Source: Megalonaias nervosa (taxonomy: Eukaryota > Mollusca > Bivalvia > Unionida > Unionidae). Taken from it: 64,000 nucleotides of DNA. Position 1 is the stretch's first letter. Each line of letters begins with the position of its first letter. The stretch covers positions 42,793 to 106,792 of the forward strand of contig JAECUM010006659.1 in NCBI GenBank assembly GCA_016617855.1, read 5' to 3'. The notes beneath the pieces were generated by a model that saw only the letters and a list, made by a program, of their open reading frames with translations, was not told where the DNA came from and ran no database searches. The position numbers and the translations under genes are program-made. Below are positions 14,504-27,151 of the stretch, one piece after another.

Positions 14504-14710
14504 TGTGGGGTTTAACACAATTTTTCCACACATGATAGGCTATACATCATGGCTAGTATATACTGAGAAAGAACCACCAACTGCATAGGAAGCTACTGGC
14601 AGTCTTTCTCACATACCCAAGTTGGTCAAGCCAGGACTCAAACTGACACAGAGGTTGGGTGCTTCATGTGATATGTTGAGACGAATGCCATAGACCACCC
14701 TGCCACCCAT
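14504..14710 (-). mobile_element. tRNA-derived SINE, family A, reverse copy
   Basis: On the minus strand it reads head GGGTGGTCTATGGC, B-box-like GTTTGAGTCCTGGC, then GTGAGAAAGACTGCCAGTAGCTTCC, GGTTCTTTCTCAG, TATAGCCTATCATGTG and the tail GTGTTAAACCCCAC. Order and content match the 36375 copy with considerable divergence. Confidence 0.8.
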
Positions 14711-14826
14711 TATAAAGGTGATGTATATCAAGATTACCTGCTGAGATTGAATCTTTTCAAGCTGTAGGTACTTGTCTTGTTACAGATAATTAATGATAAT
14801 TATGAGGCATTACTTGTTACAATACC

Positions 14827-15145
14827 ACTCAGATGGCCTAGTGGTTAGAACGTCTCCCTCAGATATTGGAGGTCATGGGTTCGAACCCCGGCTGAGCCAT
14901 ACCAAAGACTTACAAAAATGGTACTAGCAGCTGCCTCACTAGGCACTCTGCATTAAGAGGTTAGTGTTAGGACTGGTCATCCTGGTGTCAGGATAATGTG
15001 ACTGGGTGATACATGATGCTACATGTCTGTGGCATGATGCCCTAGTGCTAGACATCACTATAAACTGCCACACTGCAGACATCATAGCGGTATGACTGAA
15101 AAACTGTTCAAACTATGTTAAAAATCCAAAACACACAATAGGATA
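14827..15145 (+). mobile_element. tRNA-derived SINE, family B, copy 1
   Basis: A pol III A box (GGCCTAGTGGTTAGAAC) and a B box (GGGTTCGAACCCC) form an intact tRNA-like head of about 75 bp. A body follows with TACCAAAGACTTA, GCATTAAGAGGTTAGTGTTAGGACTGG, GTGTCAGGATAATGTGACTGGG, GCTAGACATCACTATAAACTGCCACACTGCAGACATC. The same body is present at 18479. Not a functional tRNA because the 3' side runs on into the SINE body. Confidence 0.9.
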
Positions 15146-17027
15146 ATGTAACTTTAATCAGAACTTAGTATTAGTACACCCTCCTGTTTGTTTGTACACC
15201 CCCATCAATTTTAAAGGATATAACAAATGCACAAAACATTATCATTTCATTTATTAATTTATCATTTCGAAACTGACTGTCACCAAGGGGTCCCTAACAC
15301 TGTTGACTTGTTGGTGTTTCAAAACAAGTTGAAGCTCTCAATATAAACAAGGAGACAGACTGCTCAGTGTTCTTTTCTGGTTTCTAGAACAGTCCATTTC
15401 AGTGATAACTGTCATCTTTCTAGTCTAGTTTTAATAGTTCTAAATCAAAATGAATAAATAAAAAGGAGGGACTCTTGTATAGAGGTATTCAAAGAAATGT
15501 AACTCCAGAATTTGAAAAATTGTTGAGATTATCACAGATGGTGAACTTAATCACATCTGTTGCTTAAAAGCAGACTCGGCATTGCAAATATGACAACCAT
15601 GTTACAAAATAAACTCTCATTTGATACGAAACCCTAGCAAGTTGATGGTGCTTGTGACTTCCTGCTGACAATCAGGTTACAAATTTTAAATCAGTGAATG
15701 AAATGACGAGGTTTTTGTGCAATTTTTAATATCCTTGTTGCATTATTGCATTATGTTTTTTAAATCGGTAAGTGTGTACAAGCAAGTAAAAGGTGTGTGA
15801 ATACAATTTTAAAAGAATTTTAAAAATGGGTGCCCAGGGCCACAGTTCATAAGGTTTCAAGCTTCAGTAGGTATATCAAAACTTGGGACCCAATTTTGAA
15901 ATCTAAAATCCAAGACTAGAAATTGGAGGCCATTTCTGTCACAAGGTAACACTCTTTATGACATAACTTTCCTCCGACATCTCTGGAATGCTTGGGGATT
16001 ACTTTAAATTTTAACATGAAAATAGGGTATTTATCAGTTGGAATATATACACGAACTGGTTCCATTTATTAATTAAATAATGAAAAGGAAAGACTACCTG
16101 AAGCAGTTGTTTCATTTCTGTTAATTCAAAGGGTATACACAAATAAGGCTACAAAAAACATAGCGTGCTCACATCTGCATACTTAAAAGAAATTGTTTGC
16201 ATGACATTTAGCATGATGAAATCTGTAGAAAACTGCACATTTGAAGGGGTGGGGGTGGGTTTATATATTAAACCCAAATCTGCTATCAAATACTACACTG
16301 GTAGAACAAGGTCTATACTCTTGTCTTGAAAGTATAAAGGTATTTATTTGCATACAAAATGGATGGTTCTAAAACATGCTATTTTGTGTTGTATCTTTAT
16401 TTTGATTTTCTATTCATCATCTCCATGCGACAAAAGTGTGCAGTGGTTCTTAATTCAGGTCTATGCTGCTATTTAATGAGCATATCGGAATATGTACTGT
16501 TACAGACATCTAATTCTCTATGTTGCTGGATAATGAACCATTTTGTGTTGCAAAAAAATCGATATGGACTGTCTGGCTAAGTTAATTATATCACTATGCA
16601 GATCAAAAATAAAGAAAATATGCTTCTGTATCTATGCAGAATCGCCACTGTAGCCAAACGGAATTGCTTCAGATTTTATCGTTGTGGCCATTAGGTTGTG
16701 ATTCTTTGATCAATACTGTTTCTTGTTATTTAGAAATCAAGATAGCATTAGTAAAATTAGAAATTTGTCTTGTTTTGCAACACTTCTGACTACTAGTTTG
16801 ATTAGTCTGATTACGTGATATAGGACCAGTCAGGACCCAGTGTCTGATCTGCTGTAGATAATCATCAATATCTTATGACAATAGACAAGTCTGAAATGAT
16901 GAGCTCATGGCTATTATGAAATACATTTCTCAGAAATTTACCTTTTTCTCTTCCATTATCCAGACTAGATGTTATCTAATTAAGCTAGCATCTCTAAATT
17001 TTACTTGTGTATTATGTACACCAAATT

Positions 17028-17098
17028 GCAAGCAACATAGCCCCAGATCTGCTGTCACATTTCACACTGGCAGATCAGGGTCTGCAGTGTTCACTTAA
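17028..17098. mobile_element. Fragment of the palindromic MITE family
   Basis: GCAAGCAACATAGCCCCAGATCTGCTGTCACA...CAGATCAGGGTCTGCAG matches the centre of the elements at 59610 and 62860; both ends are missing. Confidence 0.5.
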
Positions 17099-17889
17099 AA
17101 ATTAGATACCCGTGCCAACATTGTTTTAATTTTGTGATGAAAAATCATCAACAATCTTTCCTGTTCATTTCATGCATCTGATCTGTCAAGAAGATATCTT
17201 CCGTGCAGTGCTTAGGCAGCAACCGGTCTGTGGAACACAGCTGCTTGATGAAATTGACACGATTAAAACACATGCTTGGAAAGGAATAGAAAGTCAACAG
17301 TGTCGCATGTAGGTGATGAGAACTTTGTTGAAAAAAAGGTTAGCCTGTTTCTGCCAAGAGCTGATTACGACAAACAGCATGATCTCTCTGATCTGCTGCT
17401 GCTTCATATGCAGGCAGATGGAGGTTTGTGTCCTCCATAGTTGAGTGTAAGGTCTGGTCCCTACAAGGGTAAATACAGTACATGAAGCTAAAAGGTTTAG
17501 AAATCTTGTCTACATCACAGGGCATCATTCCCTTAGACCATCATGTTAATGTTCTACAAAATTACTGTACTTTTGTTGTAAGATCACAGAACACATATAG
17601 ATCCTATGCATTATCTGTCCAACACTAAACTTAAAATATTGATGAAAACGATATGCTGCATGGTTTACATTTTCAGTTAGTAATTCATTTAAATACAGTA
17701 TTTAATATCCCATTACACATAGGCTTGTTCCATAGCTTGTAAACTAATTAGTTCCCTGAGAACGATATGTATACAGTGATGGCCTTTAGAGGTTTAGGTG
17801 TGCAAGAGTATAACAAATATCATCAGTGTATAGTTAAGATAGATGGTTATGTATTTGTATGACGGGATAGATTTGTATAAAATCATTTC

Positions 17890-17892
<3 letters not shown>

Positions 17893-17938
<46 letters not shown>
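17893..17938. repeat. (TG)n microsatellite
   Basis: About 22 uninterrupted TG units. It makes poly-Cys/Val or poly-His/Thr frames on the two strands, which are artefacts. Confidence 0.98.
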
Positions 17939-17940
<2 letters not shown>

Positions 17941-18478
17941 GATGGAGTGTAAATTGATTGGAACTAAGGGGCAGAATGAAAAAGGCTTCAGTAGTATAAT
18001 CTCTGAAATTTGTGTTCTTTCCAATTGTTATTCACCCGCCAGCCATAACAGAAATATCTTATGTACTTTAAATTTTTATACATGGAATATTTATTATATT
18101 ACACCTGCATTAAGATGGACTGTATTTTTGGTGCTGTCCAACTCTCCACTACAGTTTCATTTCTGCACAGCAACTCAACTTGTCCACTATACAGTTACCA
18201 AACTTTGTGGATGAATTTTCACTTGGGGTTAGGAATACTCAAAAGCTAAATAGTCTAGATTACAATGATTGAAAGAAGACAGTTGGTTTCTGCACAGTAA
18301 CTTCAGAATGATCTATAGTTACCAAGCTTTGCAGATTGCTTGCACTTAGAATAAGGAGGAAGCCTGCCACTTTCAGAGCCAAAAGGTCCAAGGTCAAGGT
18401 CACACTGATTTCAAGAAGAAAAATGGTTTCTGCATAATAACATTTGTTCTGCATCACAGACCTATCATAGTCTTTCCA

Positions 18479-18806
18479 CCGCTCTGGTAGCCTAGTGGTT
18501 AGAGTGTCTGCCTCGGATGCGGGAGGTCATGGGTTCAAACCCCAGCCAAGTCATACCAAAGACTTATAAAAATGGTACTTACAGCTGACTCGCTTGGCGC
18601 TCAGCATTAAGAGGTTAGTGTTAGGACTGGTCAGCCTGGTGTCAGGATGATGTGACTGGGTGGAACATCATGCTACATGCCTGCGGCATGATGCCCCACT
18701 GCTAGACATCACTATAAACTGCCACACTGCAGACATCTTAGTGATATGACTGAAAAAATTTTAAAGCTACATTAAAAATCCAAATCACACACACACACTC
18801 GCACAC
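18479..18806 (+). mobile_element. tRNA-derived SINE, family B, copy 2 with target-site duplication
   Basis: Head GCCTAGTGGTTAGAGTG and B box GGGTTCAAACCCC, then the same body as the 14827 copy, ending in a CA-rich tail. It is flanked by ATCATAGTCTTTCCA (18464-18478) and ATCACAGTCTTTCCA (18807-18821), a 15-bp duplication with one mismatch. This marks the exact insertion limits and shows LINE-type retrotransposition. Confidence 0.93.
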
Positions 18807-20714
18807 ATCACAGTCTTTCCAGGAGCCATAGTTATTCTGTTTTTCCTACTTAGTCCTACTTTTTTCCTCAACTTTTGCTAAAATGTCCTGCTATTGCTTC
18901 TTTTTTAAAAAAATTAAATGTTGAAAATCGATTACACACAGCATGAATGGCCATAAGGGAGCAAATTCAGATATGGTTTCTGTGATGCAATGTTGACTTG
19001 GATTTTTTAAGAAGGTTGCAGCTTTGACTGAAGAGACAGATGCAGTTCAAGCCTATACCCCTCAAAAAGTCACAGTTATTGTCACTGTAAGTAAATGAAG
19101 AAAAATAGTTTATGGACAGAAACTTAAGTTGTCTGCATAGATGACTCTTAAATACAAGGTGGCAATATAATGTGTCATTCACAATATTTGGTTTGTTGGG
19201 GTGGGAGAATGTGTGTAAAAATATATATAAGAATCAAACAGAATTGTAACAAAGTGCATTACAAATTACAATATAAACTTATGAATACAGTTTTAACAAC
19301 AGACCTATGCAGATGTGAAGGGATGAGTGGGTATTGTAATAAATATATTTCATAAAATTACAATTAATCTTGTTACTGTTTTCATGACATTTTTTTTTGT
19401 GATACAATGAAGTGGTCTTGCTTCTTGTGCCTGCTTTGAGGAGGAAAATAAATTGTGCATTCACAAAATGGTTTACACGCTAAAACCTCTAAATGAAGGC
19501 ATTAAAAAAAAGATTTCAATGTTCACAATTTTTTTTTTTTTAAAAAAATGGGTAAGATTAAATGATTTTGCTCAGTGAAGAATGTTTACTATGTAAATGA
19601 TATTAGATATAATTTAAAGTTATTTTACATCTGTATTTTTTAAAAATCAAAATCTAGAAGATTTTAACTTTTTTTTTACATGTGCAAGTTGACTTCTGAA
19701 TGAATTAGTATTGTTTTTTTTGTTTTTTTTCTTTATAATTTTCAGATTAAAGTTATAATGCATAAATTGTGGGGTGGGACTTTCAGACTAGGACATGGAG
19801 CAAGTTCCAAATAAAGTATATCATCAAAAAACATATATCTACATATTTACTGAACATATTAGTACCAAACATTTAATTTAATTTGCACTGAATTTCCCAT
19901 TCAGTCTTTTCCAAATGAAGCATTTTAGCAGATAGCAAGTATATTATCTCTATTGATTTGGATATTTCCAGCCTTCATGAGAGTGTCGGTCTTTCTTTTG
20001 AATTTTCTTTTGTTCAGAAACTGTCAGCTTTAATCGACTGAAACAACATTTTTATTTGAGATCCCAAATTCAATGTCCATTGTAAAGCCTTTCTTCCTCA
20101 AATAATTGTAGTCATTATAGAAAATGGAATTTTGCCTTTTTTTGTGCTAATTTTCTCAATGTTATCATTTTGATCTTAAAATCCTGCAAGTTTCCAAGTC
20201 GAGCTGTCAGACACTCATCTTGTTTGATAATCCCCCCATTAATTACTTTGCTGCCAAACTGCAATTAAGGGAATGAATTTTGTGTCTGCTCTAATGAAAA
20301 TTTTTGTCTGAAACACTAGGCAGAACAAATTAAGTTGTTAGTCCACTGCATTGATCTTATTTTCTTCCTCAGACTCGTTGTATAATTTGTAAGCATTCAG
20401 GAGGAATCACTAGGCCAGAAAATTATTTTCACTTACAGGGTGATCTGCATTTTAAGGTTTTGTCTTTGTTTTCATACTGCATATCCGACTGATCAGACTT
20501 CAAGATCTTGTTATCTTCAGAATAACTAATGAATGTCTATACATGCAGGGCATGAAATAGATTAAAATCTTACTTGCATATGACAGTGAAGTTGCTACTT
20601 AAACAACCTCATAGTGATATATTATATAGGCACAAACTGAAAATCAAGTTAAGCCCCTTTGCAGATATGTTTACCATCTTCACATGTTGAACAACTGTCA
20701 ATGAATATTAATAA

Positions 20715-21430
20715 TAATGAGGACTTTGTATAGCGCCTAATCTTTAGAAGCTCTAAGCGCTTTACAACATTTGACAACACTTAAAAACATATATAATGAT
20801 ATGATTACAAAACTAAAACCAAACACCACAAAATTAGAAAACAGAAAACATGCTGTAAATATTTAAGGTAAGGAAACATTATTAGGTCCATAAGTCTGTT
20901 CTTGCAGTTGAAATAGGTGAGTTTTAAGAGCGTTCTTGAATGAGATCACTGTGTCTTTGTGTCTACGTTCAGTGGGCAATTCATTCCACGTTGCTGGGCC
21001 CTGGAATGCAAAAGAACGTTGTCCATATGATTTCATTTTCATTGTGGGAATAATGAGAATACAAGTGTCAGAAGAGGAGCGTAAGTATCTTGCTGGTGTG
21101 TACACATGGGTGAGGTCGGATAGGTATGTTGGACTGGAGCCCGTCAGTGAAACGTAGCACAGAGAACAAATTTTGTGTTTAATTCTGGATCAAATGGATA
21201 GCCAGTGTAGGGTACAGAGCAGGGGGGAGGCATGCTCTGATCATGGTACTCTAAGGATGATCGGAGAAGCTGTGTTTTGAACTTTTTGAAGTTTCTGGAG
21301 TAGATATTGAGACAAACCAGAGAGAATTGAGTTACAATAGTCCAGTCTTGAAAGTACTAAGGAACACACAAGTGTTTTAGTGGCATCAACTGAAAGATAC
21401 TTGCGAATGGAGTTGAAAGTGTTCCAGTAA
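20715..21430 (-). mobile_element. LINE (CR1/L2/Jockey-like) 3' end, degenerate
   Basis: On the minus strand the end of a non-LTR retrotransposon ORF2 is readable (21105 down to 20863): GQRSFAFQGPATWNELP followed by SFKNALKTHLF, the usual C-terminal signature of these elements, with CYVSLTGSSPTYLSDLTHVY in a shifted frame just upstream. The non-coding tail (near 20715-20770) reads AAAGCGCTTAGAGCTTC...GGCGCTATACAAAG and ends in ATTATTATT, typical for these LINEs. Frameshifts show it is dead. Confidence 0.85.
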
Positions 21431-21639
21431 ATATGTTATACACTTGCCAATAAATATTCTGGTATTTCAGAGCTTGCAGTACTTTCGGTATTTATGCCCC
21501 ACCCTGACTGTTGTAGGGGTGGGCATATAGTGTTACCCGTGTCATTGACTGTACACCCATCCTCCATTACACTAATTGGTCATTGGTTTGCATTTATTTC
21601 ATACACAGTGGAATGACATTCATGTTAGGCACATGCACA

Positions 21640-21725
21640 AAATGTGTTTCCTGTCAGATGACTGTCCCTGTTTCTCATTGCCGACCCTAGCACTTTTTTC
21701 CCCATGGTAAACCTGCCTACTATAA
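21640..21725 (+). repeat. Dispersed repeat, copy 2 (pairs with 6985-7082)
   Basis: Contains AATGTGTTTCC, TTTCTCATTGCC and CCCTAGCAC in the same order and spacing as copy 1. Just before it, at 21490-21550, is a 'TTTATGCCCCACCCT...GGGGTGGGCATA' inverted pair, which may belong to the same element. Confidence 0.6.
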
Positions 21726-22094
21726 TTTTAAAACCATTGCAAAACTTCCGGGGGGTGGGGCTCTTTGCATATTTTTCAAGTTCAACCACTGTGGCCTCGA
21801 TAATGCAATTTTATAATCCTTCTTATTAAAAAAAGGCAATGGAATTTCATTTTCGAAATGAAACAAGTGATCTTTTTGTAGAACAGTGCAGATTAAATGT
21901 CAGTTTTTCTGTAGTGAATTACAAATAATAAAGAGTTAGATGTTTCCAAATTATCACCTGCATAACCTTCCTTGGCTAAGGCTAGGTTTGTTGTAATGTG
22001 TGTCATTCAGAATGAGCCAACTAGCTACTGATGTAAAGGTGTATTTATTGCAGTGAAATGGGTGGTGGGGGTGGGAGTGTTAAAGTCGTTTTAA

Positions 22095-22222
22095 GTACAC
22101 GATAGCCTGTACATGGCATCCATTATAAGCAGTGGAGAAAGAACCCTTGAAAACCCCGAGCAGAACCGCAGACTCACGGGAAGCAACTAGCAAGCTTTTT
22201 TTCACATGCCTACATAGGCCAG
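22095..22222 (-). mobile_element. SINE family A, reverse 3' fragment
   Basis: Minus strand reads GCTTGCTAGTTGCTTCCCGTG, GGTTCTTTCTCCACTGC, ATGCCATGTACAGGCTATCGTG, matching the 3' half of family A. The tRNA-like head is absent. Confidence 0.65.
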
Positions 22223-22844
22223 CAGTCAGTTGAAATGAAAGAAAATGATTTTCAGCAGTAGATGGTCACCGACTGTGATTTTAAAACATAAACAAAAGTG
22301 GCCATTGTTTTCCTTTTTTTTAATCTCTGAATAAAGAAAATTGTAGGAAATAGGTATCACTGGACAGACTGTTCAACACTCAGCTTTAAAAAAGAAGAAA
22401 TGATCTTTTCATAAATTAATCAAAATTCTCTTTAGAATGAGTATCAGTCAATTCATTTTATTGCCATCCACATCTGTTCAACATAAATGACCAAATGCAA
22501 GCATTACACATAAACGACACAAAGCATTATGATTCATTCAATTAATTTAATGCTTGGGAATTAATGTACGGACATTTTTAAAATGACATTGGAAACAGAT
22601 CGCTGATAGAAACAATGTTAGAACATGAATTCTTTCTGTGGCTATATGGGAAAAAAAAAGTATCCTGTTTTAATATGGACAAAATTCTGATATTTTTCAA
22701 TAATTATACAACAGAACAATTATCGTATAATAAATGCCAGCCAGTAATTAAATTATTAATTCAAAAACATAATACAAAAACAACACAGTTTTATGAAATA
22801 AATTAGTACTTTTATCCAGTATCATATTTATACAAATTTATGTT

Positions 22845-23100
22845 GGGCCCCGGGTGGCCAAGTGGTCTCAGGAGCTTGCCTTTACAATAACTCACACATC
22901 TCACCCCTGTCTGCACGAGTTCAGGTCTCAGCTTGACCAACATGGATGTGTAAGTAACCTTACCAGTACCACCTTCCCATGGGTCACTGGTTCTTCCAGG
23001 GTCCTTCCTGTCATGTGATAGGGCTTATACATGCCTGTCATATATAAGCCCTATCATCTGCTCAAAAATGGCATTAAGCCCCACCAAAATAAACCCCAAA
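22845..23100 (+). mobile_element. tRNA-derived SINE, family A, copy with target-site duplication
   Basis: Head GGGCCCCGGGTGGCCAAGTGG, CATCTCACCCCTGTCTGC, B-box-like GAGTTCAGGTCTC, then GGGTCACTGGTTCTTCC and the tail CTCAAAAATGGCATTAAGCCCC. AAATTTATG flanks it at 22834-22842 and 23101-23109. An internal palindrome (AGGGCTTATA / TATAAGCCCT) replaces part of the usual body. Confidence 0.85.
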
Positions 23101-23324
23101 AAATTTATGAATGTTAACCTTGTGGAAATCTAATTATGTTGCATATCAAGAATTCCAAGCAACTTTGAAGCATTTTTATTTTATATATTCAAGAGAGTTT
23201 ATCTGAGAAAGTATTCTAACCTTAAAAATCCATGCAGTTGTTTAAATCAAATTAGCTGGGACACTACCAAAAATAAATCAAAAAATTACTTTTATTCATT
23301 ATTTTGTTCACATTTTGTGTCAGA

Positions 23325-23510
23325 AACACAGTGAAACCTGTTTTGAGAGACCACTGCTGTGTGACCACCTGTCTTGAGAGACCTGGTTCTCAAAACAGAT
23401 CGTTGATCATATAGTATTGTGACCTGTAATGAGAGACCACCTCTCTTGAGATACTTTTATTTGGCAGAACTGGTGATCATTCATGAAAGGTTTTACTGCA
23501 TGATCAAACC
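23325..23510 (+). repeat. Internally repeated 'GAGAGACCAC' block
   Basis: GTGAAACCTG is followed by three spaced copies of a (T)GAGAGACCAC(C/T) motif, with CTTGAGAGACCTGGTTCTCAAAACAG forming a short hairpin. It resembles fragments of dispersed invertebrate repeats, but the family is not identified. Confidence 0.45.
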
Positions 23511-25371
23511 AGTTGCAAATGCTGCTAATATGGAACACTAATAGGTGCTGCTTCCATTAGGCAGACTGGTTCAGAATTTGATATCTGAATAAACTGTTTT
23601 GCTCTCTTTCTTTTTTAATGACGGCTAAGTTATATATCTTAATAATCATATATATTTACCTATTATATTAATGGAGACAATGTAGAAGCCAAAACAGCCT
23701 GGGGTACTGCATACATTGCTATCCAGCATAATCAGGCATTACTTGGGATAGTTGATAATTATTGTGTTAGTCAAGGGTATGGGTTGTGAATGGTAAAAAC
23801 TTGGGTCTGAGCATGATGCTTTGTTCAAAAGACATCCCCCATTAAGGAAATGTAATTAGCTTAATGATCAGCAGGAAATGGTAGTCAGCTTAATGGCGCC
23901 CAAATAATTAGAACCTTGTGATAAAGGGAGTAATTAAAGGCTGCAGGAATTTATATTAAAACTGGTGACTGGGGTTTAATAAGTGCATAGGAAGTCAGCT
24001 CATTATGGTGAAAAGGAAATAATTGGTTCTTGTGGACGTTGATTGATCAGGGATTGCCAGAATTGAATGAACAAAGGCTTGAAGCAATTAGGAGTCAGGG
24101 TAAGTAAATTTGTAAGTAATGCAATTTAGCAAAGTTGTCATTACATAGCTGACAGTAGAACATGTGCACGTAAACAGCTAAGTAGAAAGTTTGTTTCTCT
24201 GAAGAATGATTTTTCATAGTTGTTTCCATTGATTTAAAACCAGTAAAGCTTTTGTGTCGATCAGAGAGTTGTAAATTTTATTGTATTTACTAGTTTGTTT
24301 TAACAAAATTATAAACAATATATATATAAATGCCTACTGAACTGTGTATTGATTTCTTCAAGAGACATGGAGGAACAAGTCTACAAGCATGGTCAGGTAA
24401 ATTGTGTCAGAAATCCTAGGACAAGGACAAACACTATTGGTGTAGATGTGTTTTTCAAATTTCACAACTGTATATGTGGGAGCAATATAGTTTTGTGACG
24501 GTCACTAATATTTACATGCAGCAGTTTGATTGATCTGGGTCATTTGTATTGTTTGTATAACAATCTAAATTGTAGAGTTCTGGTCAATATCTACTAACAA
24601 TTACTCCAAAGATTTTTAATTAGGTTGGTGAAGGATATTTTGTTCATTGATAACAGTAGTTACATTTTACAGTTGTTTGGATGTATTGTTTGGAAAGGTG
24701 TAGACTTTTTTATGTTATTCAAAGTTAACTGCTGTGGAAGGCAACGCAAAACAACCATACCCTTCCACTTTTTTCAGTAATAATAATTCAGGTCCTGCTC
24801 AACAAAGCCATTTGGACTCCTAATGCACCAATATTCTTCATGCATCTAGCATTCCATCCATACTGTTTTAAATTTTGTAACTTAACTAGAAGTTATCTAT
24901 ATCAACCATATTTTATGTGCAGCCTTTGGACGGACAATATGTGAGAATTCATTTGTACGCATCTATAAATATGAAATTTTATTTTTGTAAGCAGAGGTGG
25001 TGATAGAAATTAACTATCAGAGATTAATGATTGTTGTACCGGTGTCAATGACAAGTTGGGAAAATGTTTTCTTTAATTTTATACTCAACTAATAACAGTG
25101 GTTACTTGCACACGTAACACATGTAACCTGTGAGGTTCCTTGTAAGAGAGGACACCTCATTTTGGGAAGGTGATGTCTTTCGCTTGTGATGCAGTTCGTT
25201 GAATTTTATCTGACGAGATGTTAACTGCTTCGAGTCACTATCCAGCAGGATTTAATTTATCATACAGTAACTTGGACCAGTGTCACATTTTGGTTGTTGC
25301 ATCATGGTCAGTGTACATTTTGAAGGTTATGTACTGTACATTGTAGTTAAATCATATCTAATTGGGTTACA

Positions 25372-25765
25372 TTATAGAACAGTTGTGTTGTATGACAGTG
25401 GGGTTAAAATTACTTATATCATACAGTAGTGGGGTTACATCATCATCATACAGTGGAGTGGGTTTTATCAAGGGGGTTGCATCATAGTACATTGGGGCTA
25501 CAATTACTTACATCATACAGTAGTGGGGTTTTTATCATCATACAGTGGAGTGGGTTATATCAGTGGGGTTACATCATAGAATAGTCTGGTTGTATCATCA
25601 TTGGGTTATATCATGTACAGTTGGGTTGCATTATCCTACAGTGGGGTTACTTCATAGTGCATTGGGGTTACAATTATATACATCCTACAACAGTGGGGTT
25701 TATCATCATACAGTGGAGTGGGTTATATCAGTGGAGTTACATCATACTACAGTGAGGTTATACCA
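25372..25765. repeat. Degenerate minisatellite based on GGGGTTACATCATACAGT
   Basis: Irregular units of TACAGTGGGGTTACATCATA and CATCATCATACAGTGGAGTGGGTT alternate over about 390 bp, with a higher-order repeat visible (25440-25560 resembles 25680-25765). The + strand frame through it (His/Val/Leu-rich) is an artefact. Confidence 0.88.
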
Positions 25766-26149
25766 TTGAATCTTTTATGAAATATTACCTATTCTGTTAA
25801 AAAAAATTATGGTCTCTAAAGACTAATAGCCTGTCCTGACTGGTCATAATGCGATGTAATCATTAAGTATGTGCATTGAGAATATGGTCTCTCAACACAA
25901 GTTGTTCCATAGCGGTATTTTTCAAGAGAAGTTTTACTTTATTATTTACATTTAGGTTATAGTATAGGGGTTTATATCATAAACAGGTGGGTTTATCAAG
26001 CAGGTTAGCTTTCCACAGAATAATTGGTTTGGTTGACAATTTGAACAACAGGCCTGCAGATGATGAAGCTGTTGAACTTCAGATTTTGTGTCAGTGTATC
26101 AAAAATCACTTTTCTTCAGAAACAATACTTTTGATGGCTAATAGAGAAA

Positions 26150-26161
26150 TATATATATATC

Positions 26162-26220
<59 letters not shown>
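26150..26220. repeat. (AT)n microsatellite
   Basis: AT dinucleotides interrupted once by CTAC near 26161. Confidence 0.98.
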
Positions 26221-26221
<1 letters not shown>

Positions 26222-26878
26222 AGCTATGTGTCTGAGTTTTATGATCTCCAGACCAGATTTCAGAGTTACATTTCTGGTAGATATGCACAGACTCAATGTC
26301 CAGCTAGCATTTGCCAATGAAAACCGGTTTCTTTGCTTAAAAATACAAGTTTCAAAGAGGTTGATTTCTGCCTAATTTTATTTGAAAATTTTGGTTTTGT
26401 TTTAGATATATTAGGCATGTTACTTGGCAATTTTCTCCCTTTCATTTGAAGTAGTTTGCTTTCAAAAGTCCCCAGGAGGCTAGGGGATGTAGAATAGGAC
26501 AGATGCTCCCACCTGACAATCACTGGAGGCAGGAGTCATGGTGACACTTTATTTTGCCATTTTATAAGCTGAGTGTTTGTCATGACCTGGATTGAAATTG
26601 GAACTGTTGTATGATTTTGCAGCTTATGGTCACTCTATTGGTCACAGGCCAGAGAAGTATATGGGATGGCCTGTTGTCAGTCTGTTAGCACAAGTTGGTT
26701 ATTGGTTTGCACCCTAAACTATTGGAGGATTGCCATGAATTTTTAGACACATTCATTGCAAGGTCTAGTTGGTCCTTGATGATAATGATGCTATGACACT
26801 TGTACTGAAATCATCCTTGTGTTAAAAGTAGCTCAAGATGATTCTCTGCAGCTGATTTCTGTTTTGTGTTTTTTTTAG

Positions 26879-27054
26879 ATGAAGCATTCTGTGATGTGCA
26901 GATTCTTTTAATTTTTCTCATATCATTTATCGCTGCCAACATCACCTATATCTTTGTTTCCCACTGCCTTGATACAGCCTTGGACATGGTCATTAGTGAT
27001 GAAAATAATAAGAAGAAGAAAAGAAGTAGTAAAAACAGACATCAACATGTATAA
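26879..27054 (+). other. Orphan exon-like open frame with one hydrophobic segment
   Basis: A T-rich tract and TTTTTTTAG end at 26878, then 58 codons stay open to TAA at 27052-27054. The translation has one long hydrophobic segment (VQILLIFLISFIAANITYIF), HCLDTALDMV, and a Lys-rich tail. Phase at the acceptor is the same (phase 1) as all zfhx exons. I do not recognise it. It could be an alternative terminal exon, a decayed exon of a membrane protein, or chance. Confidence 0.2.
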
Positions 27055-27113
27055 TAATAGTAACTTGTATTATTCACATACACACGCAATATTATGACAA
27101 ATACTGGAATTCT

Positions 27114-27151
27114 CAATAATAATGATAATAATAATAACAATAATAATATTA
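27114..27151. repeat. (AAT)n-type microsatellite
   Basis: Imperfect AATAATAAT run with single-base variants. Confidence 0.9.

Noticed and set aside
14827..14900. Possible functional tRNA gene
   Set aside because: A and B boxes are good, but the sequence continues into a SINE body that is repeated at 18479; it is a SINE head.
17794..18214. Open frames with Cys-Val or Thr-His runs on both strands
   Set aside because: They come from the (TG)n microsatellite and have no other support.
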